Below, one piece after another: positions 14,983 to 23,694 of a DNA stretch of 64,000 bases. The notes beneath the pieces are model-generated. The model saw only the letters and a program-made list of their open reading frames with translations. It was not told the origin of the DNA and did no database searches. The DNA is taken from assembly GCA_028285035.1 (NCBI GenBank), contig JANQQF010000043.1:1-64000 (forward strand). The letters are read 5' to 3'. The translations under genes and the position numbers were made by a program. How positions within the stretch are numbered: the first letter of the stretch is position 1; each line of letters starts with the position of its first letter. This stretch comes from Phycisphaerae bacterium (GTDB taxonomy: Bacteria > Chloroflexota > Anaerolineae > 4572-78 > J111).

Positions 14983-16698
14983 CTATACATTCAAAATATC
15001 AACGACACCTGTACTACCGTTAACCCGAATGCGATCGCCGGTTTTGATACGCTGCGTACCATCGATGGTTCCAACGACAGCCGGAATACCAAATTCGCGG
15101 GCCACCACCGCCGGGTGAGCCAACGCGCCTCCAGCGTCTGTTACCAAAGCGGCAATCTTGGTGAAGACCACCACCCAGGCCGGGTTGGTCATTACGCAGA
15201 CCATAATTTCACCTTTTTGAACCTTATCAAAATCTTCTGGCCCCTTAACCAATCTGGCCGTGCCTTCAATTGCTCCAGCAGAACCGGGCAAGCCCTTGAC
15301 AACATCTTTGGCTTCGGTTGCTTTTTCTTTTGCTAATTCAAACCGCTGCGGATAGCCCCACAAGGTATGGTAGGGTTCCTCATAAACAGCCCAGTGGTTA
15401 GCCGAACCCACCCAATCTCTCGGATGCACTTGCCAGGCCGCGTCACGCTCTCGGCGAGCTTGCTTGATAACAGCCCGACCATCAAACCCGTCAGGATTGT
15501 CTTCTGATTTGGGGTTGAACACATACCAGCGCAGTTGCTCGTATTCCAGGTAGAAAATATCTTCGGGGATATCCAACAGGCCAATTTTTGTCAGATGCCG
15601 GCCAATATCCAGAAACATCAAGCGCATGCGGGCATAGGTTCCCTGATCAATATAAAAGTGATGATCTGGGGTGAGGGGCATCATCTTTAGAACCAAGGTG
15701 AGAGCTTCCTCAAATTTCGCTCGTTGTTCATCGGAGGCCGTATCAGGCACAAGTGCTCTTAATTCTTTAATGGCCGCAGCTTGGTCGGTGCGGACCTGTT
15801 CCAGTTGGGCCGGTGCGTCGTAGTCTGAGGCCAAGTAGCCTTTGATGGTTTCAATAATAGGGGTAATATCCTCAACCCACAGTTTGTTGATATATTCGTG
15901 GCTATGAATAGCCCGGTAGCCAAACTCTTGGGCATATTCCTCTACGGAAGCGAGGAAAGCTTGCCCTTTTTGGCTGCTTTCCAGCACTGGACGAATAGCA
16001 CTAGCCGTCTCGCCGCCATCAAAAACAGCTTTCAGATCGGCGTCCTTTTTGACCTCCTCTTTAAGTTCCCACAGCCGGTTGATTGAATCCCAGTTGCGGT
16101 CTTCAATGGAGACCATAACCCGCCCGGTCAGGCTGGGATCTACATCGCCAATCACTTCAGTGACCACGCCGCCAAAATCGATGGAGGATTGGAATTGGGC
16201 TAAATTTAGAATCCAGTGAATACGGAAATGCCGTTCTTGAATATCAAGTGATTCTTCAAGGTGAATCATCAACTCTGGCAACGTGGCCTCATCTGCGGCA
16301 AAGTTATCCATATATTCAAAATTTCGTTTAATTTCAGGAAGGTAACGGGCGTTCCACCAATCCAGGAAATTTGTGGCGTAAGTGGACATAACGCTACCAT
16401 AATAGGGGGCAATTCGTCCGGCTTCTTCGCCCTCTTTGGGGATAACGGCACTATACACGTAACCGTTAACCTTTTTGGCCAACCATTCTTTACCAAATGG
16501 CGCACCGAACCGTCGATATAGATATTCACAAGTTGGCCCCCACCAACCGCCCACATCAAAATACATTGGCGAAATGGGGTTGGGGCAATGCAGATCATCG
16601 TAAAACCAAAAATGTTGTTTCTCGGCTTCGTTTTGCCAAGTTACGGGGTGGGTATCATCCCCAAAAAACATGTCATACACTTTATTAGAGTCTGCCAC
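14983..16698 (-). CDS. PEP-utilising phosphotransferase subunit with C-terminal swivelling His domain
   Basis: The 571-residue protein lacks the ATP-grasp domain of PEP synthases but ends in their mobile phosphohistidine domain: T-D-A-G-G-A-L-A-H-P-A-V-V-A-R-E-F-G-I with the catalytic His at about 528, then I-P-A-V-V-G-T. The first 450 residues are helical-looking and match the substrate region of rifampicin-phosphotransferase/phenylphosphate-synthase-like proteins only in a general way (inference). It is the first gene of the cluster and is expected to receive phosphate from the ATP-binding subunit at 13247-14203 and hand it to an organic acceptor. A promoter overlapped by a large palindrome lies just upstream. 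Confidence 0.85.
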   Translation of the reverse strand: MADSNKVYDMFFGDDTHPVTWQNEAEKQHFWFYDDLHCPNPISPMYFDVGGWWGPTCEYLYRRFGAPFGKEWLAKKVNGYVYSAVIPKEGEEAGRIAPYYGSVMSTYATNFLDWWNARYLPEIKRNFEYMDNFAADEATLPELMIHLEESLDIQERHFRIHWILNLAQFQSSIDFGGVVTEVIGDVDPSLTGRVMVSIEDRNWDSINRLWELKEEVKKDADLKAVFDGGETASAIRPVLESSQKGQAFLASVEEYAQEFGYRAIHSHEYINKLWVEDITPIIETIKGYLASDYDAPAQLEQVRTDQAAAIKELRALVPDTASDEQRAKFEEALTLVLKMMPLTPDHHFYIDQGTYARMRLMFLDIGRHLTKIGLLDIPEDIFYLEYEQLRWYVFNPKSEDNPDGFDGRAVIKQARRERDAAWQVHPRDWVGSANHWAVYEEPYHTLWGYPQRFELAKEKATEAKDVVKGLPGSAGAIEGTARLVKGPEDFDKVQKGEIMVCVMTNPAWVVVFTKIAALVTDAGGALAHPAVVAREFGIPAVVGTIDGTQRIKTGDRIRVNGSTGVVDILNV

Positions 16699-16740
16699 GG
16701 TTTTACTCTCCTTAATGATAATAATAAAATCGCAGTGCTA

Positions 16741-16797
16741 TCGATTACGTTATCGATTACGTTATCGATAGTATAATCGATAACGTAATTGTGTCAA
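16741..16797 (-). promoter_or_regulatory. Strong promoter overlapped by a 14-bp inverted-repeat operator
   Basis: On the minus strand TTGACA (16792-16797) and TATACT (16770-16775) are 16 bp apart, a near-consensus sigma70 promoter for the gene starting at 16698. The -10 hexamer is exactly the 6-bp centre of a perfect inverted repeat: ATTACGTTATCGAT (16756-16769) and its complement (16776-16789). The 12-mer TCGATTACGTTA is also tandemly repeated at 16741-16752 and 16753-16764. The layout implies a repressor binding cooperatively over the promoter; the GntR/FCD protein of the cluster is a candidate, unproven. Confidence 0.7.
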
Positions 16798-17212
16798 ATC
16801 TCTCTTCTTGATTTGTGAGGCCAATATTTTCTAATGAGAATGCTTGCAACCAAATTCTCAGCTAGTAGGTGTGAATACTGTTTATGGAATGGCGCGTTAA
16901 CCATAAGTCTAAATTCATATAGGTTACAATTCAAAATATTGAGATAGAACAAAAAACATTTCTGGATTTGGTTCACCAACTTGAGAGTCTCTGATCCCAT
17001 ATTTTGGGGCAAGCGATCGGAGGGCAATATCAAGGGGTGCGATTGAATTTTGTTCCGGCCCTGCATACAAAGTGGTCTAGTTGGAAGGAACACAATTGGC
17101 TCAAGTACCGACACCTATTCATTCTGGTTTGGCTGGATTGACTATCACATTGAAAGTACGGTGTATGTATGGGATGAATCGGTAAACATATGCCTAATCT
17201 ATGGGGTAAAGC
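16798..17212. other. Intergenic stretch without a supported gene
   Basis: Between the promoter of the catabolic cluster and the terminator of the fucose cluster there are only short open frames on both strands with unlikely composition, no ribosome binding sites, and no family resemblance. A plus-strand frame around 17100-17200 has a protein-like run rich in aromatic residues but no start signal; it could be the residue of a lost gene. Nothing else was found. Confidence 0.5.
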
Positions 17213-17245
17213 AAAAAAGTCAGCCGCAACTAGCTGACTTTTTTT
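17213..17245 (-). terminator. Bidirectional intrinsic terminator
   Basis: AAAAAAGTCAGC (17213-17224) pairs perfectly with GCTGACTTTTTT (17233-17244) around an 8-nt loop, giving a stem with T-runs in both directions. It lies 115 bp after the stop codon of the enolase-superfamily gene at 17360 and so ends the minus-strand sugar operon; it also insulates the promoter of the catabolic cluster. Confidence 0.85.
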
Positions 17246-17359
17246 GTAAATATTCAATTCACTTGAAGGGATTATGAGGCTTGTGGTAATCGCTTCATTA
17301 CAAAAACAGCTCAAAGCGATTCAGGTCAGGAGTCACCATTTTGGGGGTGCTCACTTAAC

Positions 17360-18526
17360 CTACCAATTTGTATAAGAACCATCACGACGATGGAGTTGAG
17401 GGGCCATTGAAAATTTAAATTCTTCTTGCTCAACTAGACGCGCCTCATTAACTTCAATCCCCAGCCCCGGTGTGTCAGGAACATGAAGAACGGGTCCTTC
17501 AAGCTGAGCCTGAGTTGGAAAAAGGTCATCGTCATAGAACCTCAAATCTTCAGTGGGAGAAGTCCGTATTTCAAGCCAAGCAAAGTTTGGCACAGCAGCA
17601 GCGAGGTGGGCCGTAGCTGCGGTACAGATCGCGCCTAGTGGATTATGTGGCATCAAATCGATGTAGCGAACTTCGGCCATCGCCGCAACCTTCATTGCTT
17701 CGGTTAGTCCGCCTACATTACAAACATCAACCCGAGCAAAATTTGTTAAACCCTGCTCTAAATAGGGCGCAAATGTCCATTTGTTAGCAAACTCCTCGCC
17801 AACAGCGAACGGAATATCAACCATTTGACGTAGGGCTACATAGGCGTCAGGGGACTCGTCCCGAATAGGTTCTTCCAGAAAATCGAGGGTGCCAGACGGC
17901 ATCCGTTGACAGAACGTCGCCGCTTCAGCAACACTCAAGCGATGATGATAGTCAATACCTAAAACTGGCTCTGGCCCCACTGCTTCCCGTAATTGAGTTA
18001 ACCAAGCAGCCATCTTGCCGATTGACTCACGTGGCTCAAATAAAGTAGGATCGGCCGGGTCTTGTATCTCAGCCGCCGCGTTAATACGGATGACATTCCA
18101 CCCCTCCTTGAGTAACAGTTGAGCATTTTCAATTAGTTGTGGCTTGGAGGGAGCTGGGGTTGTGGCAAAGCAAGGTACAGTATCACGCTGTTTGCCACCA
18201 AGTAACTCATAAACGGGTACACCTAACGCTTTCCCTGCAATATCATACAACGCGATATCAATGGCAGAAATTGCCGCAGTGAGGACCCGTCCTCCTTCAA
18301 AATATTGACTGCGATACATTCGTTGCCATAAGGCCCCTCGTTGCATTGGGTCACAGCCAATAAGAAATTCGCGATAATGGCGCACAGCCCCAATCACAGC
18401 TAGTTCTCGACCAGATAACCCAGATTCACCCCAACCAACAATACCTTCATCCGTCTCAACTTTAATAATCAGTTGATTACGAGATCCAACCCAAATCGGA
18501 TAAGTCTTAATGTCCGTAATTTTCAT
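17360..18526 (-). CDS. Mandelate racemase/muconate lactonizing enzyme family sugar-acid dehydratase
   Basis: The 388-residue protein is an enolase-superfamily enzyme close to the D-galactonate dehydratase type. Seen are L-G-I-D-Y-H-H-R (first metal Asp and catalytic His), D-F-L-E-E-P-I (second metal Glu), V-G-E-E-F (third) and D-L-M-P-H-N-P-L-G-A-I (second catalytic His). Such enzymes dehydrate aldonates to 2-keto-3-deoxy acids. With FucU next to it and a fucose-dehydrogenase-like AKR in the same operon, L-fuconate (6-deoxy-L-galactonate) is the most likely substrate; galactonate is the alternative. The ATG at 18526 follows GAGG; a further upstream TTG is less likely. Last gene of the operon, before a terminator. 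Confidence 0.88.
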   Translation of the reverse strand: MKITDIKTYPIWVGSRNQLIIKVETDEGIVGWGESGLSGRELAVIGAVRHYREFLIGCDPMQRGALWQRMYRSQYFEGGRVLTAAISAIDIALYDIAGKALGVPVYELLGGKQRDTVPCFATTPAPSKPQLIENAQLLLKEGWNVIRINAAAEIQDPADPTLFEPRESIGKMAAWLTQLREAVGPEPVLGIDYHHRLSVAEAATFCQRMPSGTLDFLEEPIRDESPDAYVALRQMVDIPFAVGEEFANKWTFAPYLEQGLTNFARVDVCNVGGLTEAMKVAAMAEVRYIDLMPHNPLGAICTAATAHLAAAVPNFAWLEIRTSPTEDLRFYDDDLFPTQAQLEGPVLHVPDTPGLGIEVNEARLVEQEEFKFSMAPQLHRRDGSYTNW

Positions 18527-18565
18527 CGTATACCTCAATAAGAGATTGGGAGCTTCTCAGCAATT

Positions 18566-19000
18566 TCAAGCAGGTGGTGTAACACCCTTTTTCAAAATAA
18601 TATTACCATATTTAGCGGTCTCTCCGGTCATTAACACAGCAAAAGCGTTTTTAGTGCGATCATAGAAGGCAAACCGTTCGATACGTTGAATGGGTGGCGT
18701 ATTGGGCCAATGTTTGTCAATGGCTTGGCGATATGAGGCTTCAACGGTCGGGTCAAGTTCATCACCCGCAACCGCAGCCATCATCATCACCGGGCTATCA
18801 ACATAGTTGTCCAATACAAATAATGGCAAAATAGCATCCAATAAATCGGCCACCTTTAAACCGTCCGCTCGCAAAACATTTTCATTACAGGACTCACCTG
18901 GAAAATGCGCATCTGCTAATACAATCTCATCACCGTGCCCCATACGATGCAAGACAGCGAGCAGTTCAGGTGAAATTAAAGGAGAAATACCTTTTAACAT
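18566..19000 (-). CDS. fucU: L-fucose mutarotase
   Basis: The 144-residue protein follows the FucU pattern along its whole length: [14 protein letters not shown] at the start, [16 protein letters not shown] (catalytic His), R-A-D-G-L near 44 and the ending [14 protein letters not shown]. FucU interconverts alpha- and beta-L-fucose, in a decameric ring. Of all genes in the window it gives the clearest evidence that the region handles L-fucose. It lies 40 bp before the dehydratase gene. Confidence 0.95.
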   Translation of the reverse strand: MLKGISPLISPELLAVLHRMGHGDEIVLADAHFPGESCNENVLRADGLKVADLLDAILPLFVLDNYVDSPVMMMAAVAGDELDPTVEASYRQAIDKHWPNTPPIQRIERFAFYDRTKNAFAVLMTGETAKYGNIILKKGVTPPA

Positions 19001-19035
19001 AGTGTATCCTTTTCAAATTATAGATTTTGAGGTCA

Positions 19036-20487
19036 TCATTCAATATGTTCTAATGCAGTCTGCAGGCCAACAGTGTTGATCAAGGTTAAATAATGGGTAA
19101 GCGATGATTGTAACTGGGGAATTTGGCTTAAATCTTGCCCCCATAATGCCTCTTCCCTTAAGATTTTGGTTACACGCTGATCACCCGATAAATCGGCCCG
19201 CCATACTTCCTGCCAGAAGGTCAACACTTCAGGATCATCCTTAAGCGCAATTTGTTCTCCAGCCCAGTCACCTTTGTAAAAGCGAATAAGCGCCGCCAAA
19301 GCCAAACAAATCCGCTGCGGGGGCTTACCAAATTGCGCCACATAATCGAGCAAAGAGGGGAGCAAACGGGTCTTAAATTTAGCGGTTGAGTTGAGTGAAA
19401 TTGTAATGAGTTGGTGGTACAAAAATGGGTTGCGAAAGCGTTGCAGAACATCCTGGGCCATCTGTTCTCGCTCTGCGCTTGGAAAATCAAGAACGGGTAA
19501 CACGTCCTCATAGAGCAGGTTGGTAATAAACCGTCCAACCACCTCATCCTCAATTCCCTCTCGCACCGAGCGTAAACCATAGAGATATCCGACCGGCACC
19601 ATTGCAGTGTGCGCTCCATTCAAGATACGCACCTTTAGCTTTCGATAGGGGGCAGCATCCTCAACAAATTTCACATTTAGCCCGATTTGAGGGGCGGGAA
19701 ATTCAGCTTGCACCCAGTTTGGCGCTTCAATAATCCAGCTATGGTACAACTCTCCTTCAACCAAAAGTGTGTCAGTAAAGCCGATTTCCTGCTGAATATC
19801 GATGGCTCGCTCATGTGGAAAACCGGGTACAATGCGGTCAACAAGTGTATTACAAAAATAGTTGCTGTTATTGACCCAAATGCTAAACTCAGAGGGAAGC
19901 TGCCATTTTTCGGCACACTGCAAAACACATTGTTTTAAGGTATCACCATTCTGCTTAATCAATTCACAGGGCAAAATAATACAGCCCTTATCATTAGCTC
20001 CCTCAAAATATTGAAAGCGCTCATATAAAAAAGTAGTCAGTTTAGCTGGGAAACTGTTAGGTGGCTGGTCTTCTAAATGATCATTAGGGTCAAGCTGTAT
20101 GCCTGCCTCAGTCGTATTAGAGACAATAAATCGAATGTCTGATTGTCGGGCCAAGGCAGTGTAAGCATTGTAGTCAAGATAGGGATTAATCGTCCGGCTG
20201 ATACAGTGAATTAGTTGGGTATCGCTGACAGCTTCTCCAGTCGGACTTCCGGTTAATATCAGATGGTACAATCCATCCTGGGCATTGAGTTTATCATATG
20301 TTGTTGAAGACCCTGTGTTTGATGAGGCTTTAACGACCACAACACTTCCAGCAAACTCAGTTTCTTCATTGAGCCGATTGATCACCCAATCAGCAAATGC
20401 TCGCAAAAAGTTTCCAGCCCCAAATTGAACAACTTTTTCTGGGTAAGGAAGAGTTAGGTTAGTTGTTGTTCGGTTTAGTTGCTTCAT
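19036..20487 (-). CDS. Mannitol dehydrogenase-family oxidoreductase, tagaturonate reductase (UxaB)-like
   Basis: The 483-residue product matches the long-chain mannitol dehydrogenase family, most closely tagaturonate reductase: M-K-Q-L-N-R near the start, then Y-P-E-K-V-V-Q-F-G-A-G-N-F-L-R-A-F (nucleotide-binding) and later V-R-I-L-N-G-A-H-T-A-M (catalytic region). These enzymes interconvert keto- and hydroxy-sugar acids with NAD. In the fucose cluster it may act on a uronate or aldonate co-released from the glycan, or on a deoxy-sugar acid. The ATG at 20487 gives the family-typical start; an AAGGAG lies about 15 nt before it, longer than usual. Confidence 0.85.
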   Translation of the reverse strand: MKQLNRTTTNLTLPYPEKVVQFGAGNFLRAFADWVINRLNEETEFAGSVVVVKASSNTGSSTTYDKLNAQDGLYHLILTGSPTGEAVSDTQLIHCISRTINPYLDYNAYTALARQSDIRFIVSNTTEAGIQLDPNDHLEDQPPNSFPAKLTTFLYERFQYFEGANDKGCIILPCELIKQNGDTLKQCVLQCAEKWQLPSEFSIWVNNSNYFCNTLVDRIVPGFPHERAIDIQQEIGFTDTLLVEGELYHSWIIEAPNWVQAEFPAPQIGLNVKFVEDAAPYRKLKVRILNGAHTAMVPVGYLYGLRSVREGIEDEVVGRFITNLLYEDVLPVLDFPSAEREQMAQDVLQRFRNPFLYHQLITISLNSTAKFKTRLLPSLLDYVAQFGKPPQRICLALAALIRFYKGDWAGEQIALKDDPEVLTFWQEVWRADLSGDQRVTKILREEALWGQDLSQIPQLQSSLTHYLTLINTVGLQTALEHIE

Positions 20488-20521
20488 AAATAGAGGGTGT
20501 ATCTCCTTAATATGTAACAGA

Positions 20522-21538
20522 CTAAGTGGTAGCAACCAAAATTTTGGTAAATACGGCAGGCTGGCTATCCCAATCCTGAAAAGCTTGGGCCGTTTCTGAA
20601 AATGGATACGTTGTTGTGATCAGATCACGGAAGGGAAACCGTCGTTGCTCTAACATTTTGATTACGGCGGGAAACACATGTAAGGCATTCCGTGATCCTA
20701 AAATATCCAACTCTTTGCGGACAAAGTCTGTCGTGTCATAGGTGACGGGTTCTTTAGCATAACCAACATAGACCACCCGTCCAGCATAAGCCACAACCTC
20801 AATGGCAAGCTGATAGGTGGAGGACAAACCAACTGCTTCAATAACAACACTCACCCCTTCGCTATTGGTTAAAGTCGCAATTTCAGCCTTGACATCTTGA
20901 TGCTGTGAGTTAATGGTATGGTGTGCCCCAAATATTCGGGCTGCCGCCAATTTATTGTCATCAACATCCAAAGCAATTACGGTCGCGCCTTTGCGCACGG
21001 CTGCGACCAAAGCCCCCATCCCGATTGCCCCACAACCAATTACTAGTACGGTATCGATTTCCGACACCCGGCCTCGATTGGCCGTATGATAGCCAACGCT
21101 AAGGGGTTCTACTAAAGCCAATTCTTCCAATGTCAAAATGTCACTGGTAAACAGTTCGCTATAATGGATTGTCAACTTCTCTCGCATCGCGCCATCACGC
21201 TGTACCCCAAGCGTCTCATTGAATTGGCAGCAGTTTGGGCGCCCGTTTCGACAAGATGGGCAGATACCACAGGTTGTATACGGGGAAAGGGTTACCTGAT
21301 CGCCAATTTTAATGGTATCCGGGACTTTACTGCCTTTTTCAAGGATGGTCCCACTGATTTCATGACCCGGAATACGTGGGTAGGAAACCAAAGCAAGTTT
21401 ACCCCGATAGCTATTGAGATCACTCCCACACAAGCCAATATATTTGATATCAACCAAAACATCTTCTGGGCCGATAACAGGGTCCGGCACCTCAATTTGT
21501 TTAACAGCGCCAGGTTCAATAAGTGAAATTGCCTTCAT
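20522..21538 (-). CDS. Zinc-dependent alcohol dehydrogenase (MDR family), polyol/sugar-acid type
   Basis: The 338-residue enzyme is a medium-chain dehydrogenase. Catalytic zinc site: G-L-C-G-S-D near 37, G-H-E near 59; structural zinc Cys cluster C-G-I-C-P-S-C-R-N-G-R-P-N-C at about 90-103; Rossmann motif V-I-G-C-G-A-I-G-M-G-A. Closest style is L-threonine/L-galactonate/sorbitol dehydrogenases. In an oxidative fucose pathway it could oxidise 2-keto-3-deoxy-L-fuconate or another hydroxy acid; that is inference. 34 bp separate it from the UxaB-like gene and 19 bp from the AKR gene. Confidence 0.88.
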   Translation of the reverse strand: MKAISLIEPGAVKQIEVPDPVIGPEDVLVDIKYIGLCGSDLNSYRGKLALVSYPRIPGHEISGTILEKGSKVPDTIKIGDQVTLSPYTTCGICPSCRNGRPNCCQFNETLGVQRDGAMREKLTIHYSELFTSDILTLEELALVEPLSVGYHTANRGRVSEIDTVLVIGCGAIGMGALVAAVRKGATVIALDVDDNKLAAARIFGAHHTINSQHQDVKAEIATLTNSEGVSVVIEAVGLSSTYQLAIEVVAYAGRVVYVGYAKEPVTYDTTDFVRKELDILGSRNALHVFPAVIKMLEQRRFPFRDLITTTYPFSETAQAFQDWDSQPAVFTKILVATT

Positions 21539-21557
21539 AAAAACTCCTCAAACATCT

Positions 21558-22607
21558 TTAGCCCAAGTAAGGGTAACCGGAGGCAATAAGCCCCTCTGTT
21601 TTCAGCGCGTGCCAAAACTCTGCTGGAATTGCTGCGGTAACCGACGCGATATTTTGAGAGACCCGTTCAGATTTTGTGGTATTGAGGGCCACACTAATGA
21701 CCCCAGGTGGTGACATGCCAAATTGCACACAGGCTTCAGCAGGTGCGACATCATACTGCTGGCAAATGCGAAAAAAGGTTTCACGCCATTGAAAAATCAC
21801 TTTATCTTCGGCATCGCTGGGATCTAATTCACGATAGTTGAAGTAAGCCCCACCAGTTAAAAAGCCAGCATTAAACACGGCAGAGTTGATGATACCGATC
21901 TGTTGTTGCTGTAGCTCATCAATAAACTCCAATAGCTCGGATGGATGGGAATAAAGAGTCAGGCTATTGGCAAACATGACCCAATCCAAATCAACTGATT
22001 CAGATAATTCACGGATAATCTGCCAATCTTTTGCCCCGACCCCAACAGCTTCAACAACGCCGTTTTGTTTAAGCTCGAAGAGTGCTCGATAAGCTTCAAT
22101 GATATCCTCATATCGCTTACTTCGATCCTGTTCAGTCGTGGCCAAGGCTAAATATTCATCAGGGTCGTGAACTGAGACCATTTGTGGTGAATATTCCGCT
22201 CCTAAAAGCTGACAACCTTGTTCCCAACAGCGCAGAATACCGTCATAACTCAAATCCTGTTCAGCATCATAGGCTAAATCTATCCAGACTCCCGGCTCAA
22301 AGGTTGGCTCCGGGGCGAGCAGAGGAGTGCGCCGCCAACCAAGTTTATTGCTGATGATGACATTTTCACGAGGGATATCTAACGTCTTTAAAGTCTCACC
22401 AATTGCCTCAAGAGCTAAGCCTGCTCCATATTTTCCAGCCGAATCCAAAGCCACTGGCCCATCCATATGTTGGAACATTGCTTGCACAATCTCGACTTTG
22501 GTTTGATCGGAGAGTGCCTGATAAAGATTGCCCAAGCCACTTGTGCCAAAGATAATCGGCGGAACTTTGATCTTTGTTTGGCCTAACTGTTGATAATTCA
22601 TAACCAT
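21558..22607 (-). CDS. Aldo/keto reductase, L-fucose (D-threo-aldose 1-) dehydrogenase-like
   Basis: The 349-residue AKR has the long form typical of D-threo-aldose 1-dehydrogenases: P-I-I-F-G-T-S-G-L-G-N-L-Y near the start, D-S-A-G-K-Y-G-A-G (catalytic Asp and Tyr), N-K-L-G-W (catalytic Lys region), V-S-V-H-D-P-D-E-Y (catalytic His region) and V-G-V-G-A-K-D-W. Those enzymes oxidise L-fucose and similar sugars at C1 to lactones. With FucU and a sugar-acid dehydratase in the same operon it is the best candidate for the first oxidation step. Start taken at the first ATG; one two codons in is possible. Confidence 0.83.
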   Translation of the reverse strand: MVMNYQQLGQTKIKVPPIIFGTSGLGNLYQALSDQTKVEIVQAMFQHMDGPVALDSAGKYGAGLALEAIGETLKTLDIPRENVIISNKLGWRRTPLLAPEPTFEPGVWIDLAYDAEQDLSYDGILRCWEQGCQLLGAEYSPQMVSVHDPDEYLALATTEQDRSKRYEDIIEAYRALFELKQNGVVEAVGVGAKDWQIIRELSESVDLDWVMFANSLTLYSHPSELLEFIDELQQQQIGIINSAVFNAGFLTGGAYFNYRELDPSDAEDKVIFQWRETFFRICQQYDVAPAEACVQFGMSPPGVISVALNTTKSERVSQNIASVTAAIPAEFWHALKTEGLIASGYPYLG

Positions 22608-22614
22608 TTATGTC

Positions 22615-23619
22615 CTACCAAGCATATGCTTCAGGGGCTGGTCCCGGCTGAAGGGGACGACCTCGATTGATATTGAAAATCTCATCCAACCGCTTCATCG
22701 TAGACGGCTCTAGCTCCAGCTCAGCGGCTCGTGCCAGCCCTTCCAGGTGAGCCAAGGTACGAACACCGACGATAGCCGATGAGACCGCAGGATGAGCCAG
22801 GGTCCAGGCGATGGCGACAGCGGTTTCCTTCTCCCCAATCTCGCGACATAGGGCAGAGTAATCGGCAAATTGCTGATCCTCACTAAGATTGAGGTTGTAC
22901 TCTTTCTCCACATCGGAGGTTCGAGTACCAGCGGTCGCTGATTTCTTGCCTGTCAATAGCCCCCCAGCTAGGGGCATATACGGAATCACCCCAATGCCAA
23001 AATCTTTAGCTGCTGGGAGAACCTCCAATTCGGGTATCCGATTTAGCAGGTTGTATTGGGTTTGCTCAGAGACAATGCCCATAAAACCTCGTTGTTGCGC
23101 TTGCATCTGAAACTTTGCCAAGCCCCAGCCCGGAAAATTGCTAGTCCCCATATAGAGAATATCGCCCTGATCTACCAACCCCTCGAAAATTCCCCAAAAC
23201 TCTTCAGGCGTAATTCGGCGGTCGATATGATGCACCTGATACAAGTCGATATGATCCGTTTGCAACCGTCGTAGCGAGTCGGCCACGTGTTTACGTACCT
23301 TGTAAGCTGAGATACCACTCTCTTCATTTGGCATATCTCGGTCACGGATCATCCTGTTATAAACTTTGGTCGCTAATACGATCTGCTCTCGACGACCACC
23401 CCCTTGATTGAGCCATCTGCCAATCACCTCTTCAGTGGCCCCCGTTCCAGCGGGACCACCATACACATTGGCCGTGTCAAAAAAGTTGATACCCATATCA
23501 AGGGCCTTATCCATAATTTCAAACGCTTCTGCTTCCGGCGTAACCCCACCAAAATGCATCGTGCCTAGACAGATGCGGCTAACAGTGAGATTAGAACGGC
23601 CGAGTTTTGTATATTTCAT
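22615..23619 (-). CDS. Aldo/keto reductase (YajO/Tas-like)
   Basis: This 334-residue TIM-barrel AKR differs from its downstream neighbour. Motifs: C-L-G-T-M-H-F-G-G, F-D-T-A-N-V-Y-G (Asp, Tyr), A-T-K-V-Y (Lys), D-L-Y-Q-V-H-H-I-D (His), and a C-terminal cofactor-binding A-I-V-G-V-R-T-L-A-H-L. NADPH use is usual for the group. It reduces carbonyls or oxidises sugars; substrate not assignable. It is 8 bp from the preceding AKR gene and 76 bp from the sulfatase. Confidence 0.85.
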   Translation of the reverse strand: MKYTKLGRSNLTVSRICLGTMHFGGVTPEAEAFEIMDKALDMGINFFDTANVYGGPAGTGATEEVIGRWLNQGGGRREQIVLATKVYNRMIRDRDMPNEESGISAYKVRKHVADSLRRLQTDHIDLYQVHHIDRRITPEEFWGIFEGLVDQGDILYMGTSNFPGWGLAKFQMQAQQRGFMGIVSEQTQYNLLNRIPELEVLPAAKDFGIGVIPYMPLAGGLLTGKKSATAGTRTSDVEKEYNLNLSEDQQFADYSALCREIGEKETAVAIAWTLAHPAVSSAIVGVRTLAHLEGLARAAELELEPSTMKRLDEIFNINRGRPLQPGPAPEAYAW

Positions 23620-23694
23620 TCGATATTCCTTTCAAAGTAAAATAGTCGTTGGATTGTATTTAATGATGACGCAAATTCGACTTACTGTCGATAC

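Noticed and set aside
17030..17314. 94-codon minus-strand frame before the cluster promoter
   Set aside because: It runs through a strong bidirectional terminator and has an unlikely composition rich in Cys, His and Ser.
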